Below, one piece after another: positions 19,045 through 27,204 of a stretch of 64,000 nt of DNA. The notes below the pieces were generated by a model. The model had not been told where the DNA came from, did no database searches, and saw only the letters and a list, made by a program, of their open reading frames with translations. The stretch spans positions 496,001 to 560,000 of the forward strand of contig NC_002678.2 in the NCBI RefSeq assembly GCF_000009625.1, in the 5' to 3' direction. This DNA comes from Mesorhizobium japonicum MAFF 303099 (lineage in GTDB: Bacteria; Pseudomonadota; Alphaproteobacteria; Rhizobiales; Rhizobiaceae). A program made the position numbers and the translations under genes. Each line of letters begins with the position of its first letter. Positions within the stretch are counted from its first letter, which is position 1.

Positions 19045-19322
19045 CGCTTGGCCTTTCCATTGGGCACCCGCACGCGCCGGAAGATCGCGACGATTTCCTC
19101 GCGGCTGCATTCGATGGCGCCGAGCCGCACCGCGCGGTCGCGCTCGAAACCGGTTATGTCATAATGCGGAGCGGATGTCTTGGGCGGTCCCTGGTAGGAC
19201 GAACGTTTGACGCCCAGCGCGGCGGCGAAACGATGCAGCTCGTCGGTGTCGTCGGCCATCAGGTGGCACCAGCGATGGCCGGCCCATCTCCAGATCGCCG
19301 CATCGACGTAGACTGCCATCAA
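19041..19322 (-). CDS. DUF4031 domain-containing protein
   Basis: This 93-residue soluble protein matches the small DUF4031 family: 'AVYVDAAIWRWAGHRWCHLM', 'ADDTDELHRFAAALGV', then 'YDITGFERDRAVRLGAIE'. The invariant-looking aspartate, histidine and arginine residues suggest an enzyme or ligand binder, but no function is established that I know of. It precedes a LysE exporter with an ATGA overlap, so the two may act together. Confidence 0.8.
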   Translation of the reverse strand: MMAVYVDAAIWRWAGHRWCHLMADDTDELHRFAAALGVKRSSYQGPPKTSAPHYDITGFERDRAVRLGAIECSREEIVAIFRRVRVPNGKAKR

Positions 19323-19353
19323 GCCCGCCGCGGCCAGCTCAATTGCAACCCTG

Positions 19354-20184
19354 CTATTTCGATGCCGGACAAGGCTTCGTCTGGTCGAACAGCGACAGGT
19401 TGACCAGCTTGCCTGTCATCGAGAAGTCGCCATAGTCCATGGTGAGATCGCGGGTGATGCCGTTCTCGTGCAGCTTGAAGCTGATCCGGTATTCCGGCAC
19501 TTCCTCTCCGTTCTGGGCCTTGTCGTCAAAATAGGCGATGTCGACCGGCCAGTACTTGTCGGTGGCGAGTTTGGCCAGCGCCGGAGCCTCCGGATCGACC
19601 TTGTCGGCTTCGGTCTTCTTGCCGACGACGACGGTGGTCGTCATCACCTTGTTGGCGTCCTCCGAGCCGTCGAACAGGTTCGTCTGGTAGAAATTCTCGC
19701 CTTTCTCGGCCTTGCCGATCAGTTCGACCAGATGCTGGGTCGGAAACTGGGTCGCGGCGAGTTCCAGGCTGTTCTTCTCGGGCTTGTCGATATCGACCTT
19801 GAGGCCCTTGGCGTCTTTCGTGGCGATGCCCTTGACCTCCTTGTCGAGGTTCTGGTCGACAAAGGATTTGGTCACGAAGGAAAAGGTCTTGCCTTCGGCG
19901 TCCTCGAAAGTCGTCGTCTGCTGGTCCGTCAGCTTCGTGCCCTCGGCGGTAACGATCTGGGTAACGAAGCGGAATTTCACTGTATAGCCTTCGCAGGCCG
20001 AGCCATTGAATTCGTAGACCATGCGGCCGGATATGCCTGTTATGCCGGAGCGATCGTCCGCCTTCTTGAGGGTGAGGTCATACACGGCGCGATGCGCCTG
20101 CAGCGCCGGTACTGCGAAGGCGGGGACTATCGGGAACACCGCCGACAACAGAACGGCATGGAATGCAAGGCGCGCTGCGCGCAT
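19354..20184 (-). CDS. eipB: Cell envelope integrity protein EipB (DUF1849)
   Basis: This 276-residue protein has an N-terminal signal peptide ('LAFHAVLLSAVFPIVPAFA') and the EipB body starting 'LQAHRAVYDLTLKKADDRSG'. EipB of Brucella is a periplasmic protein needed for envelope integrity; it forms a beta spiral closed by a disulfide. Two cysteines fit that bond here, Cys64 and Cys272 near the C terminus. It lies downstream of the DUF4031/LysE pair in orientation but separately, and is divergent from ridA. Confidence 0.87.
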   Translation of the reverse strand: MRAARLAFHAVLLSAVFPIVPAFAVPALQAHRAVYDLTLKKADDRSGITGISGRMVYEFNGSACEGYTVKFRFVTQIVTAEGTKLTDQQTTTFEDAEGKTFSFVTKSFVDQNLDKEVKGIATKDAKGLKVDIDKPEKNSLELAATQFPTQHLVELIGKAEKGENFYQTNLFDGSEDANKVMTTTVVVGKKTEADKVDPEAPALAKLATDKYWPVDIAYFDDKAQNGEEVPEYRISFKLHENGITRDLTMDYGDFSMTGKLVNLSLFDQTKPCPASK

Positions 20185-20322
20185 GAGGTACTCCGATCGT
20201 CGCGGCTGATGGCAGGCCGCAGGGAAAGATGGTCCAGCTTAAAAAAAGTCGTGGCGGAAGCGAGGCAAAAATAGCAATTTCGGCCCCGCCAGCGCGGCGC
20301 CTTCCAGCAATAGGGAAAAGCA

Positions 20323-20787
20323 ATGAGTGAAACAATCGAAAAGCGGCTAAGCGATCTCGGCGTGACGCTTCCTGTCGCGGCCGCACCTGCCGCCAACTAC
20401 GTTCCCTACTGCAGGTCGGGCAATCTGCTGTTCACCGCCGGGCAATTGCCGCTCAAGGACGGCAAGCTGCAGGCGAGCGGTCTGCTCGGCCGCGACGTCG
20501 ACACGGCAAGCGGCAAAGAGGCGGCGAAATACTGCGCGATCAATATTCTGGCGCAAGCCAGGGCTGCGCTCGGCGACCTGGAGAAAATCAGCCGGCTGGT
20601 CAAGATCACTGTCTTCGTTGCCTCCGCCCCCGACTTTGTCGAGCAGCATCTGGTTGCCAATGGTGCCTCCGATTTCCTGGTCGCCGCCCTTGGCGAGCGC
20701 GGCAAACACGCTCGCTCCGCCGTCGGCACCACCTCTCTGCCGCTTAATGCCGCGGTGGAAATCGAAGCCATCTTCGAAGTCGAATGA
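20323..20787 (+). CDS. RidA family protein (enamine/imine deaminase)
   Basis: This 154-residue YjgF/RidA-type protein probably hydrolyses reactive enamine/imine intermediates such as 2-aminoacrylate. 'SGNLLFTAGQLPLKDGKL' and 'ARSAVGTTSLPLNAAVEIEA' with the substrate-binding arginine are the family marks. The length and the N-terminal 'MSETIEKRLSDLGVTLP' fit the longer YjgF subgroup (cd02199). It is followed 13 bases later by a glycerophosphodiesterase gene. Confidence 0.92.
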   Translation: MSETIEKRLSDLGVTLPVAAAPAANYVPYCRSGNLLFTAGQLPLKDGKLQASGLLGRDVDTASGKEAAKYCAINILAQARAALGDLEKISRLVKITVFVASAPDFVEQHLVANGASDFLVAALGERGKHARSAVGTTSLPLNAAVEIEAIFEVE

Positions 20788-20800
20788 ACGAAGGCCTGAC

Positions 20801-21529
20801 ATGACCGACCTATCCTGGCTGACTGCCCGGCCCGTTGCCCATCGCGGCTTCCACGACATGAACAAGACGCGCTGGGAAAACACGCTTTCCGCCTTCACTG
20901 CCGCGGCCGAACGGGACTACGCCATCGAATGCGACGTGCATCTGTCGTCCGACGGCGTTCCCATCATCATCCATGATGACGACCTGAAAAGACTGACCGG
21001 ACAGGACGGTTTCGTCTGGCAGCGCAGCGCGGCCGAACTGACCGCGCTCAAGGTTGGCGGCACATCCGACCGCGTGCCGACGCTGCAGGAAGCGCTCGAC
21101 CTCGTCGACGGCCGCGTGCCCATGGTCGTCGAACTGAAAGGCATTCCCGGCCGCGATGAAGGCCTGGTCGCCCGCGTCGGCAACATGCTCAAGCGCTACA
21201 AGGGCAAGGCGGCTATCATGTCGTTCGATCATTGGCTTATCCGCGAATTCCCGAAACATGCACCCGGCATTCCCGCTGGCCTGACCGCCTACGGCAAGGA
21301 CCTCAAGCTGATCGAGGCGCATTTTTCCATGCTGGCGCACGAGCTATCCTTCACCTCCTACGCTGCGGGCGACTTGCCAAACCCGTTCGTCAGCTTCGTG
21401 CGTGAAAAGCTCAAAATGCCTGTCATCACCTGGACGGTGCATGATCAGCCCGCGATCGACCTGACCTTCAAATATGCCGACCAGATGACGTTCGAAGGGT
21501 TCGAACCCGAACTGGTCAAAGTCGCTTGA
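20801..21529 (+). CDS. Glycerophosphodiester phosphodiesterase family protein
   Basis: This 242-residue TIM-barrel protein should hydrolyse glycerophosphodiesters to glycerol 3-phosphate and an alcohol. 'VAHRGFHDMNKTRWENTLSA' holds the catalytic HRG and E-N-T motif, and 'IECDVHLSSDGVPIIIHDD' the metal ligands and second histidine. No signal peptide is seen, so it is probably cytoplasmic. ATG 20801 is 13 bases after ridA and the two are likely cotranscribed; the longer frame from 20618 runs through ridA. Confidence 0.92.
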   Translation: MTDLSWLTARPVAHRGFHDMNKTRWENTLSAFTAAAERDYAIECDVHLSSDGVPIIIHDDDLKRLTGQDGFVWQRSAAELTALKVGGTSDRVPTLQEALDLVDGRVPMVVELKGIPGRDEGLVARVGNMLKRYKGKAAIMSFDHWLIREFPKHAPGIPAGLTAYGKDLKLIEAHFSMLAHELSFTSYAAGDLPNPFVSFVREKLKMPVITWTVHDQPAIDLTFKYADQMTFEGFEPELVKVA

Positions 21530-21584
21530 GCGGAGTGTCTGAAACGTGACTTGTAGCGGCCTGGATGGAGCTTAAATAAGCCTC

Positions 21585-22799
21585 ATGGATCAGGGCGACG
21601 ATGGCGACGGGCAAACTGCAAATGCGGACTATTCGATCCGTATCGCCGCAGGCATCGGCGCGTTCACCTGCGATGAGTGGAACGGCTTTGCCGGTACCAC
21701 GCGCAGCGATGCGGAAAATGGCTATAACCCGCTCGTTTCATTTGCCTTTTTAAGTGCGCTTGAGGATTCCGGCTGCGCCGTGCGGCGCACCGGCTGGCAG
21801 GGACATCATGTGCGGCTGGAGACCGCGCAAGGCAGGCTGCTAGGCGCCGTTCCCTGCTATCTCAAATCGCACAGCCAGGGCGAATATGTGTTCGACCACG
21901 GCTGGTCTGACGCCTTCGAACGCGCCGGCGGCCGCTATTATCCGAAACTGCAATGCGCCGTGCCGTTCACGCCGGTCACCGGCCCTCGCCTGCTGGTCAA
22001 CAGAGGCGAGGATCCGGATGCGGTTAAGGCCGGGCTTGCCGCCGGCCTCAAAATGGTGACCGACAAGCTCGGCGTGTCCTCGGCGCATGTCACCTTCGCG
22101 CAGGAAAGTGACGTCGCGACGCTCGAGGCCGCCGGTTTCCTGCATCGCACCGACCAGCAGTTCCATTTCTTCAACGAAGGTTTTTCGACCTATGACGACT
22201 TCCTCGCCACGCTTGCCTCGCGCAAGCGCAAGGCGATGAAGAAGGAACGGCGCGAAGCGCTTGCCGATGGCATCACCATCGACTGGCTGACCGGCAAGGA
22301 CCTGACCGAAAAGGCCTGGGATGATTTCTTCGCCTTCTACATGGACACCGGCAGCCGCAAATGGGGCCGCCCCTACCTGAACCGCCAGTTCTTCTCGCTG
22401 ATCGGCGAGCGCATGGCCGACGATATCCTGTTGGTGATGGCCAGGCGCAATGGGCGCTACGTGGCCGGCGCCATCAATTTCATCGGCTCGGACGCGCTCT
22501 ACGGCCGCAACTGGGGCTGTATCGAGGATCACCCCTTCCTACATTTCGAGGTCTGCTACCACCAGGCCATCGACTTCGCCATCGAGCGCAAGCTGAAGGT
22601 GGTCGAGGCGGGCGCGCAAGGAGAGCACAAGCTGGCGCGCGGTTACCGGCCCGTGACGATGCATTCCGCGCACTACATTTCGCATCCCGGCCTGCGCAAT
22701 GCGGTGGCCGACTATCTCCAGCGCGAGCGGCGCGAAGTAGAGCGGATGGGCGAATATCTCGAAGAACACACCCCGTTTCGCAAGGATCTCGAGGAGTAG
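21585..22799 (+). CDS. COG3146 family protein (GNAT-fold peptidogalycan-type)
   Basis: This 404-residue protein belongs to the FemAB-like 'peptidogalycan biosynthesis' family. 'ENGYNPLVSFAFLSALEDSG', 'GHHVRLETAQGRLLGAVPCY', the lysine/arginine-rich 'TLASRKRKAMKKERREAL' and the C-terminal 'EAGAQGEHKLARGYRPV' are typical. The biochemical role is not settled in the literature I know; an acyl or aminoacyl transfer is assumed from the fold. It lies 55 bases after the phosphodiesterase gene on the same strand. Confidence 0.85.
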   Translation: MDQGDDGDGQTANADYSIRIAAGIGAFTCDEWNGFAGTTRSDAENGYNPLVSFAFLSALEDSGCAVRRTGWQGHHVRLETAQGRLLGAVPCYLKSHSQGEYVFDHGWSDAFERAGGRYYPKLQCAVPFTPVTGPRLLVNRGEDPDAVKAGLAAGLKMVTDKLGVSSAHVTFAQESDVATLEAAGFLHRTDQQFHFFNEGFSTYDDFLATLASRKRKAMKKERREALADGITIDWLTGKDLTEKAWDDFFAFYMDTGSRKWGRPYLNRQFFSLIGERMADDILLVMARRNGRYVAGAINFIGSDALYGRNWGCIEDHPFLHFEVCYHQAIDFAIERKLKVVEAGAQGEHKLARGYRPVTMHSAHYISHPGLRNAVADYLQRERREVERMGEYLEEHTPFRKDLEE

Positions 22800-22907
22800 C
22801 AGGCCTTCTGGCATGGCCGATCTCGCCTGATCGCCCGTCCCATCGTCTTGCCGCTCCGGAAGAGCTTCGCTACACGGGACGCGAGGCAAAAATCCGGAGC
22901 GTTCGCT

Positions 22908-23339
22908 ATGGCTGAAACCGCCTATGAGACCGACAACATCTTCGCAAAGATCCTGCGTGGAGAAATTCCCTCGCACCGCGTCTACGAAGACGACGCCGTC
23001 GTCGCCTTCATGGATGTGATGCCGCAAGGACCCGGCCATACGCTGGTTGTGCCAAAAGCCCCGTCGCGCAATCTGCTCGACGCCAACCCGTCGACCTTCG
23101 GCCCACTTTTCAACGTCGTCCAGAAAGTGGCGCAGGCGGTCAAGAAGGCGCTCAATGCCGACGGCGTCACCATCCTGCAGTTCAACGAGCCAGCCTCGGG
23201 GCAGACCGTCTATCACCTGCACGTCCATGTCATCCCGCGCTTCGACGGCATTCCGTTGAAGCCGCACACGGGCACGATGGAAAAACCCGAAGTGCTGGTT
23301 GAGCACGCCGAGAAAATACGCGCGGCGCTGGGGAGCTAA
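22908..23339 (+). CDS. HIT family protein (HinT-like nucleotide hydrolase)
   Basis: This 143-residue histidine-triad protein probably hydrolyses nucleoside phosphoramidates or adenylates. 'GQTVYHLHVHVIPRF' is the HxHxH triad, and 'DNIFAKILRGEIPSHRVYED' the conserved N-terminal block. ATG 22908 is preceded by CGGAGC. The gene is convergent with clpA; the roughly 120 bases between its stop and the clpA terminator show nothing recognisable. Confidence 0.94.
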   Translation: MAETAYETDNIFAKILRGEIPSHRVYEDDAVVAFMDVMPQGPGHTLVVPKAPSRNLLDANPSTFGPLFNVVQKVAQAVKKALNADGVTILQFNEPASGQTVYHLHVHVIPRFDGIPLKPHTGTMEKPEVLVEHAEKIRAALGS

Positions 23340-23466
23340 CCTCACAACCGGCCAGCGGTGCGATCGCCCGGCTGAGCGCCATCTCGCATCAGCCGCTGGC
23401 GGATCGCTTGCGCGCCCTGTTCAGGGCTGAGGACCGACCGGCCATAGCCACCCTGTCGCCCAAATG

Positions 23467-23493
23467 AAAAAGCCCCGTTTCCGGGGCTTCTTC
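23467..23493 (-). terminator. Rho-independent terminator of clpS-clpA
   Basis: AAGCCCCG, TTTC, CGGGGCTT: an 8-base stem just downstream of the clpA stop, followed on the minus strand by a T-run (TTTTTC). It faces the HIT gene and may also stop plus-strand read-through less efficiently. Confidence 0.85.
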
Positions 23494-23506
23494 GAGTGCG
23501 TGCCGA

Positions 23507-25975
23507 TCAGCCCTTGCGCGGCAGTTGCGGGACCAGGCTGCGCTTGCCGCCATCCTTGCCCTTGGGCTCCGGCTTCTGCGCCACGACCTTCTTGGCGGCA
23601 GGCTTCTTGGCCACGGCCTTGGGCGGCTTCGGCGCGTCTTCCGGCTCTTCCTTCTTCGGCTTCACCGGCGCCTCGTCGGCCAGCGATTCGAGCTTCAGGC
23701 CGGTCTCGCCGGTTTCCTTCTTCTCGACGGTGACACGCACCGTGCCGCCCTTCTTGAGCTTGCCGAACAGCACCTCGTCAGCCAGCGGCTTTTTGATGTG
23801 CTCCTGGATCACACGGCCGAGCGGCCGAGCGCCCATGCGCTCGTCATAACCCTTGTCGGCCAGCCAGGCGATCGCATCCGGCGACAGGTCGAAGGTAACG
23901 CCACGCTCGGAGAGCTGCGCCTCGAGCTGCATGACGAACTTCTGCACCACCTGATGGATGACCGGCACCGGCAGCGAACCGAACGGGATGATCGCATCGA
24001 GACGGTTGCGGAATTCCGGCGTGAACAGCCGGTTGATCGCCTCGACATCGTCGCCTTCGCGCTTGGTCGACCCGAAACCGATCGCCGCGCGCTGCGCATC
24101 GGATGCGCCCGCATTGGTGGTCATGATCAGGATGACATTGCGGAAGTCGATCTGCTTGCCGTTGTGGTCGGTCAGCTTGCCGTGGTCCATGACCTGCAAC
24201 AGGATGTTAAACAGGTCCGGATGCGCCTTCTCGACCTCGTCGAGCAGCAGCACGCAGTGCGGATGCTGGTCGACGCCGTCCGTGAGCAAGCCACCCTGGT
24301 CGAAACCGACATAGCCGGGAGGCGCGCCGATCAGCCGCGAAACGGTGTGGCGTTCCATATATTCCGACATGTCGAAGCGGATCAGCTCGACGCCGAGCGA
24401 GGCGGCGAGCTGCTTGGCGACTTCCGTCTTGCCGACGCCGGTCGGACCCGAGAACAGGTACGAGCCGATCGGCTTTTCCGGTTCGCGCAGGCCGGCACGG
24501 GCCAGCTTGATCGCCGAGGTCAGTGCCGTGATGGCGGTATCCTGACCATAGACGACGCGCTTCAGCTCGATATCGAGGCCTTGCAGCACCTTCTCGTCAT
24601 CGGCCGAAACCGTCTTCGGCGGGATACGCGCCATGGTGGCGATCGTTGCTTCGATCTCCTTGATGCCGATGGTCTTCTTGCGCTTGGCTTCCGGCACCAG
24701 CATCTGCGAGGCGCCGGTCTCGTCGATCACGTCGATCGCCTTGTCCGGCAGCTTGCGGTCGTTGATGTAGCGCGCCGACAGTTCGACCGAGGCCTTGATG
24801 GCTTCCGAGGTGTAGCGGACCTTGTGGAACTCCTCGAAATAGGGCTTCAGGCCCTTCATGATCTCGATGGCGTCCTCGATGGTCGGTTCGTTGACGTCGA
24901 TCTTCTGGAAGCGCCGCACCAGAGCGCGGTCCTTCTCGAAGAACTGGCGGAACTCCTTGTAGGTGGTCGAGCCGATGCAGCGGATAGCACCCGACGACAG
25001 AGCCGGCTTCAACAGGTTCGACGCGTCCATGGCGCCGCCTGAGGTGGCCCCTGCGCCGATCACCGTGTGGATCTCGTCGATGAACAGCACCGCACCCGGA
25101 TAGTCCTCGAGTTCCTTGACGACCTGCTTCAGCCGTTCCTCGAAATCGCCGCGGTAGCGCGTGCCGGCCAGCAGCGTGCCCATGTCGAGCGCGAAGATGG
25201 TGGCATTGTGCAGCACTTCGGGAACGTCGCCCTCGACGATGCGCTTGGCAAGACCTTCGGCGATCGCCGTCTTGCCGACGCCGGGATCGCCGACATAGAG
25301 CGGGTTGTTCTTGGAGCGGCGGCACAGCACCTGGATGGTGCGGTTGATTTCCGACTCGCGACCGATCAGCGGATCGATCTTGCCGGCCTTGGCCTTGTTG
25401 TTGAGGTTGACGCAATAAGCCGTCAGCGCGTCCTGCTGCTGCTTTTTCTTGCCGCCTTCCTCTTGCGGCTCGGCGCCGTTCTGGCCGCCCTGCTCGTCAT
25501 CGGCGCCGCGCGGCGAGCGCGTTTCCGATGCGCCGGGGCGCTTGGCGATGCCGTGCGAGATGTAGTTGACCGCGTCGTAGCGGGTCATCTGCTGTTCCTG
25601 CAGGAAGTAGGCGGCATGGCTCTCGCGCTCGGCGAAGATGGCGACGAGCACGTTGGCGCCAGACACTTCCTCTCGGCCCGACGACTGGACATGGATCACC
25701 GCGCGCTGGATGACGCGCTGGAAGCCGGCGGTCGGCTTGGAATCCTCGTCGTAGCCGGTGACCAGATTGTCGAGCTCGGTGTCGATATAGGTGAGAACAG
25801 TGTGCTTCAGCTCGTCGAGATCGACGTTGCAGGCGCGCATGACGGCGGCCGCTTCGGTGTCGTCGATCAACGCGAGCAGCAGATGTTCAAGGGTTGCGTA
25901 TTCATGGTGCCGCTCATTGGCGAGCGTCAGCGCCTGGTGAAGCGCCTTTTCCAGGCCTTGGGAGAAAGCCGGCAT
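23507..25975 (-). CDS. clpA: ATP-dependent Clp protease ATP-binding subunit ClpA
   Basis: This 822-residue AAA+ unfoldase feeds substrates to ClpP. It has the N-terminal Clp N domain ('[20 protein letters not shown]'), a first ATPase domain (Walker A '[13 protein letters not shown]', Walker B '[10 protein letters not shown]') and a second ('[16 protein letters not shown]', '[14 protein letters not shown]'). An acidic/glutamine-rich linker (around residues 150-175) follows the N domain. The C-terminal 60-70 residues after the D2 small domain are a K, P, A and E-rich tail absent from E. coli ClpA (758 residues). clpS lies 6 bases upstream, so adaptor and unfoldase are coexpressed. Confidence 0.96.
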   Translation of the reverse strand: MPAFSQGLEKALHQALTLANERHHEYATLEHLLLALIDDTEAAAVMRACNVDLDELKHTVLTYIDTELDNLVTGYDEDSKPTAGFQRVIQRAVIHVQSSGREEVSGANVLVAIFAERESHAAYFLQEQQMTRYDAVNYISHGIAKRPGASETRSPRGADDEQGGQNGAEPQEEGGKKKQQQDALTAYCVNLNNKAKAGKIDPLIGRESEINRTIQVLCRRSKNNPLYVGDPGVGKTAIAEGLAKRIVEGDVPEVLHNATIFALDMGTLLAGTRYRGDFEERLKQVVKELEDYPGAVLFIDEIHTVIGAGATSGGAMDASNLLKPALSSGAIRCIGSTTYKEFRQFFEKDRALVRRFQKIDVNEPTIEDAIEIMKGLKPYFEEFHKVRYTSEAIKASVELSARYINDRKLPDKAIDVIDETGASQMLVPEAKRKKTIGIKEIEATIATMARIPPKTVSADDEKVLQGLDIELKRVVYGQDTAITALTSAIKLARAGLREPEKPIGSYLFSGPTGVGKTEVAKQLAASLGVELIRFDMSEYMERHTVSRLIGAPPGYVGFDQGGLLTDGVDQHPHCVLLLDEVEKAHPDLFNILLQVMDHGKLTDHNGKQIDFRNVILIMTTNAGASDAQRAAIGFGSTKREGDDVEAINRLFTPEFRNRLDAIIPFGSLPVPVIHQVVQKFVMQLEAQLSERGVTFDLSPDAIAWLADKGYDERMGARPLGRVIQEHIKKPLADEVLFGKLKKGGTVRVTVEKKETGETGLKLESLADEAPVKPKKEEPEDAPKPPKAVAKKPAAKKVVAQKPEPKGKDGGKRSLVPQLPRKG

Positions 25976-25981
25976 GTTACC

Positions 25982-26311
25982 TCACTTCTTCTCCATCACG
26001 CATTGCAGCGGATGCTGATTCTGTCGGGCGAAATCCATGACCTGAGACACTTTGGTCTCGGCCACCTCGAATGTATAGACCCCGCACTCGCCCACTCCAT
26101 GATTGTGAACATGAAGCATGATGCGTGTGGCGGCTTCGCGGTCCTTCTGGAAAAAACGCTCCAGCACGTGAACCACGAACTCCATGGGAGTGTAGTCGTC
26201 GTTGAGGATGAGGACCCGGTAAAGGCTGGGCTTCTTGGTCTTGGTTTTGGTGCGCGTGATAACGGCCGTCCCGCGGCCGGCCTCATTGCCGTCGCCGCCG
26301 CCGTTTTGCAT
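25982..26311 (-). CDS. clpS: ATP-dependent Clp protease adaptor ClpS
   Basis: This 109-residue adaptor delivers N-degron substrates to ClpA. '[20 protein letters not shown]' and '[20 protein letters not shown]' are the core ClpS motifs, including the NDD/TPM residues of the N-degron pocket. The N-terminal extension (about 25 residues, G, N, R, T and K-rich) binds ClpA and is flexible. I chose ATG 26311 (MQNGGGD); the frame can extend to 26377 but the extra residues are not family-like. The gap from 26312 to the phasin terminator at 26513 shows no gene. Confidence 0.95.
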
Positions 26312-26512
26312 CCGCGCCACTTGTCTCGTGGCAGTCAAACCGATCGTCACGTAATCCTGCCTCTTTCGAATCCCCATGCGAGTTCAACATGTAGGTGTTC
26401 GATGGACGATTTTAAGCCCTTCTGGTTAGCTGACAATATGGCTAGGTGACCAAACTTGGCGGATTTTCGCAATCGTGAAGCGCTACGCCGCTGCAAACCG
26501 GAAATTAGCATG

Positions 26513-26548
26513 AAAAAACCCGGCCGCGTTTCCGCGACCGGGTTTTGT
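26513..26548 (-). terminator. Terminator downstream of the phasin gene
   Basis: An inverted repeat CCCGGCCGCG / CGCGACCGGG with one mismatch and loop TTTC, 40 bases after the phasin stop. On the minus strand it is followed by TTTTTTCA. A strong terminator isolating the phasin gene from clpS. Confidence 0.85.
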
Positions 26549-26589
26549 CCCGGGCCCAAACGGGCCGGATCTGAAACTATCGGGCGAAA

Positions 26590-26919
26590 TTACTTCGCCT
26601 TGGCAACGATCGATTCGAACGGCTTGTAGGCTTCCTTGGCGAGTTCGGCATAGAGATCGCCAATCTTGGTGGCCTCGGCGACGAACGCTTCATAGGACTG
26701 CTTGGCATAGTCGGTCTGGATCTCGATCGCCTTGTCCAGCGACTTGGCCGAAAACAGCTTCTCGACAGCGGCGCTGCCGGCCTCAAAGCTCTTCTTGGTG
26801 TACTCGCCGGCCTCGGTGGCGATCGCCTGGGCGCCCTTGGAGAGCGAAGCGAAGCTCTTCAAACCGGTGTCGGCGAATTCCTTGCCGTATTTGCTGAAGT
26901 CCTCATAGGTCTGGGTCAT
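26590..26919 (-). CDS. Phasin family protein
   Basis: This 109-residue helical protein coats polyhydroxyalkanoate granules. 'FASLSKGAQAIATEAGEYTK', 'FEAGSAAVEKLFSAKSLDKA' and 'IEIQTDYAKQSYEAFVAEAT' follow the phasin_2 pattern of amphipathic helices. ATG 26919 (MTQTYEDFSKYG) has GGGA upstream; the frame to 27045 runs through the promoter and is rejected. The gene is monocistronic, with its own terminator and a promoter carrying two TTGTGC-N3-GCACAA inverted repeats, suggesting repression by a PhaR-like regulator when no polymer is present. Confidence 0.9.
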   Translation of the reverse strand: MTQTYEDFSKYGKEFADTGLKSFASLSKGAQAIATEAGEYTKKSFEAGSAAVEKLFSAKSLDKAIEIQTDYAKQSYEAFVAEATKIGDLYAELAKEAYKPFESIVAKAK

Positions 26920-26964
26920 TTCACGATTCCCTTGACGGTTGAGGCGTCCTTCTTCGGGGCGCCG

Positions 26965-27008
26965 TTGTGCAATGCACCTCAATATATTGTGCGCCGCACA
27001 AAAGTCAA
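26965..27008 (-). promoter_or_regulatory. Phasin promoter with paired inverted-repeat operator
   Basis: On the minus strand, -35 TTGACT (27003-27008) and -10 TATATT (26981-26986) are 16 bases apart. The spacer contains the perfect inverted repeat TTGTGC-GCC-GCACAA (26987-27001). A second, imperfect copy TTGTGC-AAT-GCACCT (26965-26979) covers the expected transcription start; the copies are 22 bases apart, about two helix turns. This layout fits a repressor blocking polymerase. PhaR/AniA regulators of polyhydroxyalkanoate genes are the likely binders, by inference. Confidence 0.75.
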
Positions 27009-27204
27009 TATTTCGCCGGCGTGCGGGGTCCGCCTGCGCCGGCAATGGCTAAAAATCAAATAAACTGTGTTTCAAGCCCGAAGAAAATGGTGAACGCGGC
27101 GGTTACCATAAACGGATTGGTAACGCTGCCCCGTTAGCTTGGCTGAAAGTGAGGCAGGACCCTTTGCCGCCTCCAACGCAACGAAGAATTCAAGGGAAAT
27201 ATCA

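Noticed and set aside
23525..25042. 505-codon plus-strand frame across clpA
   Set aside because: Antisense shadow of clpA.
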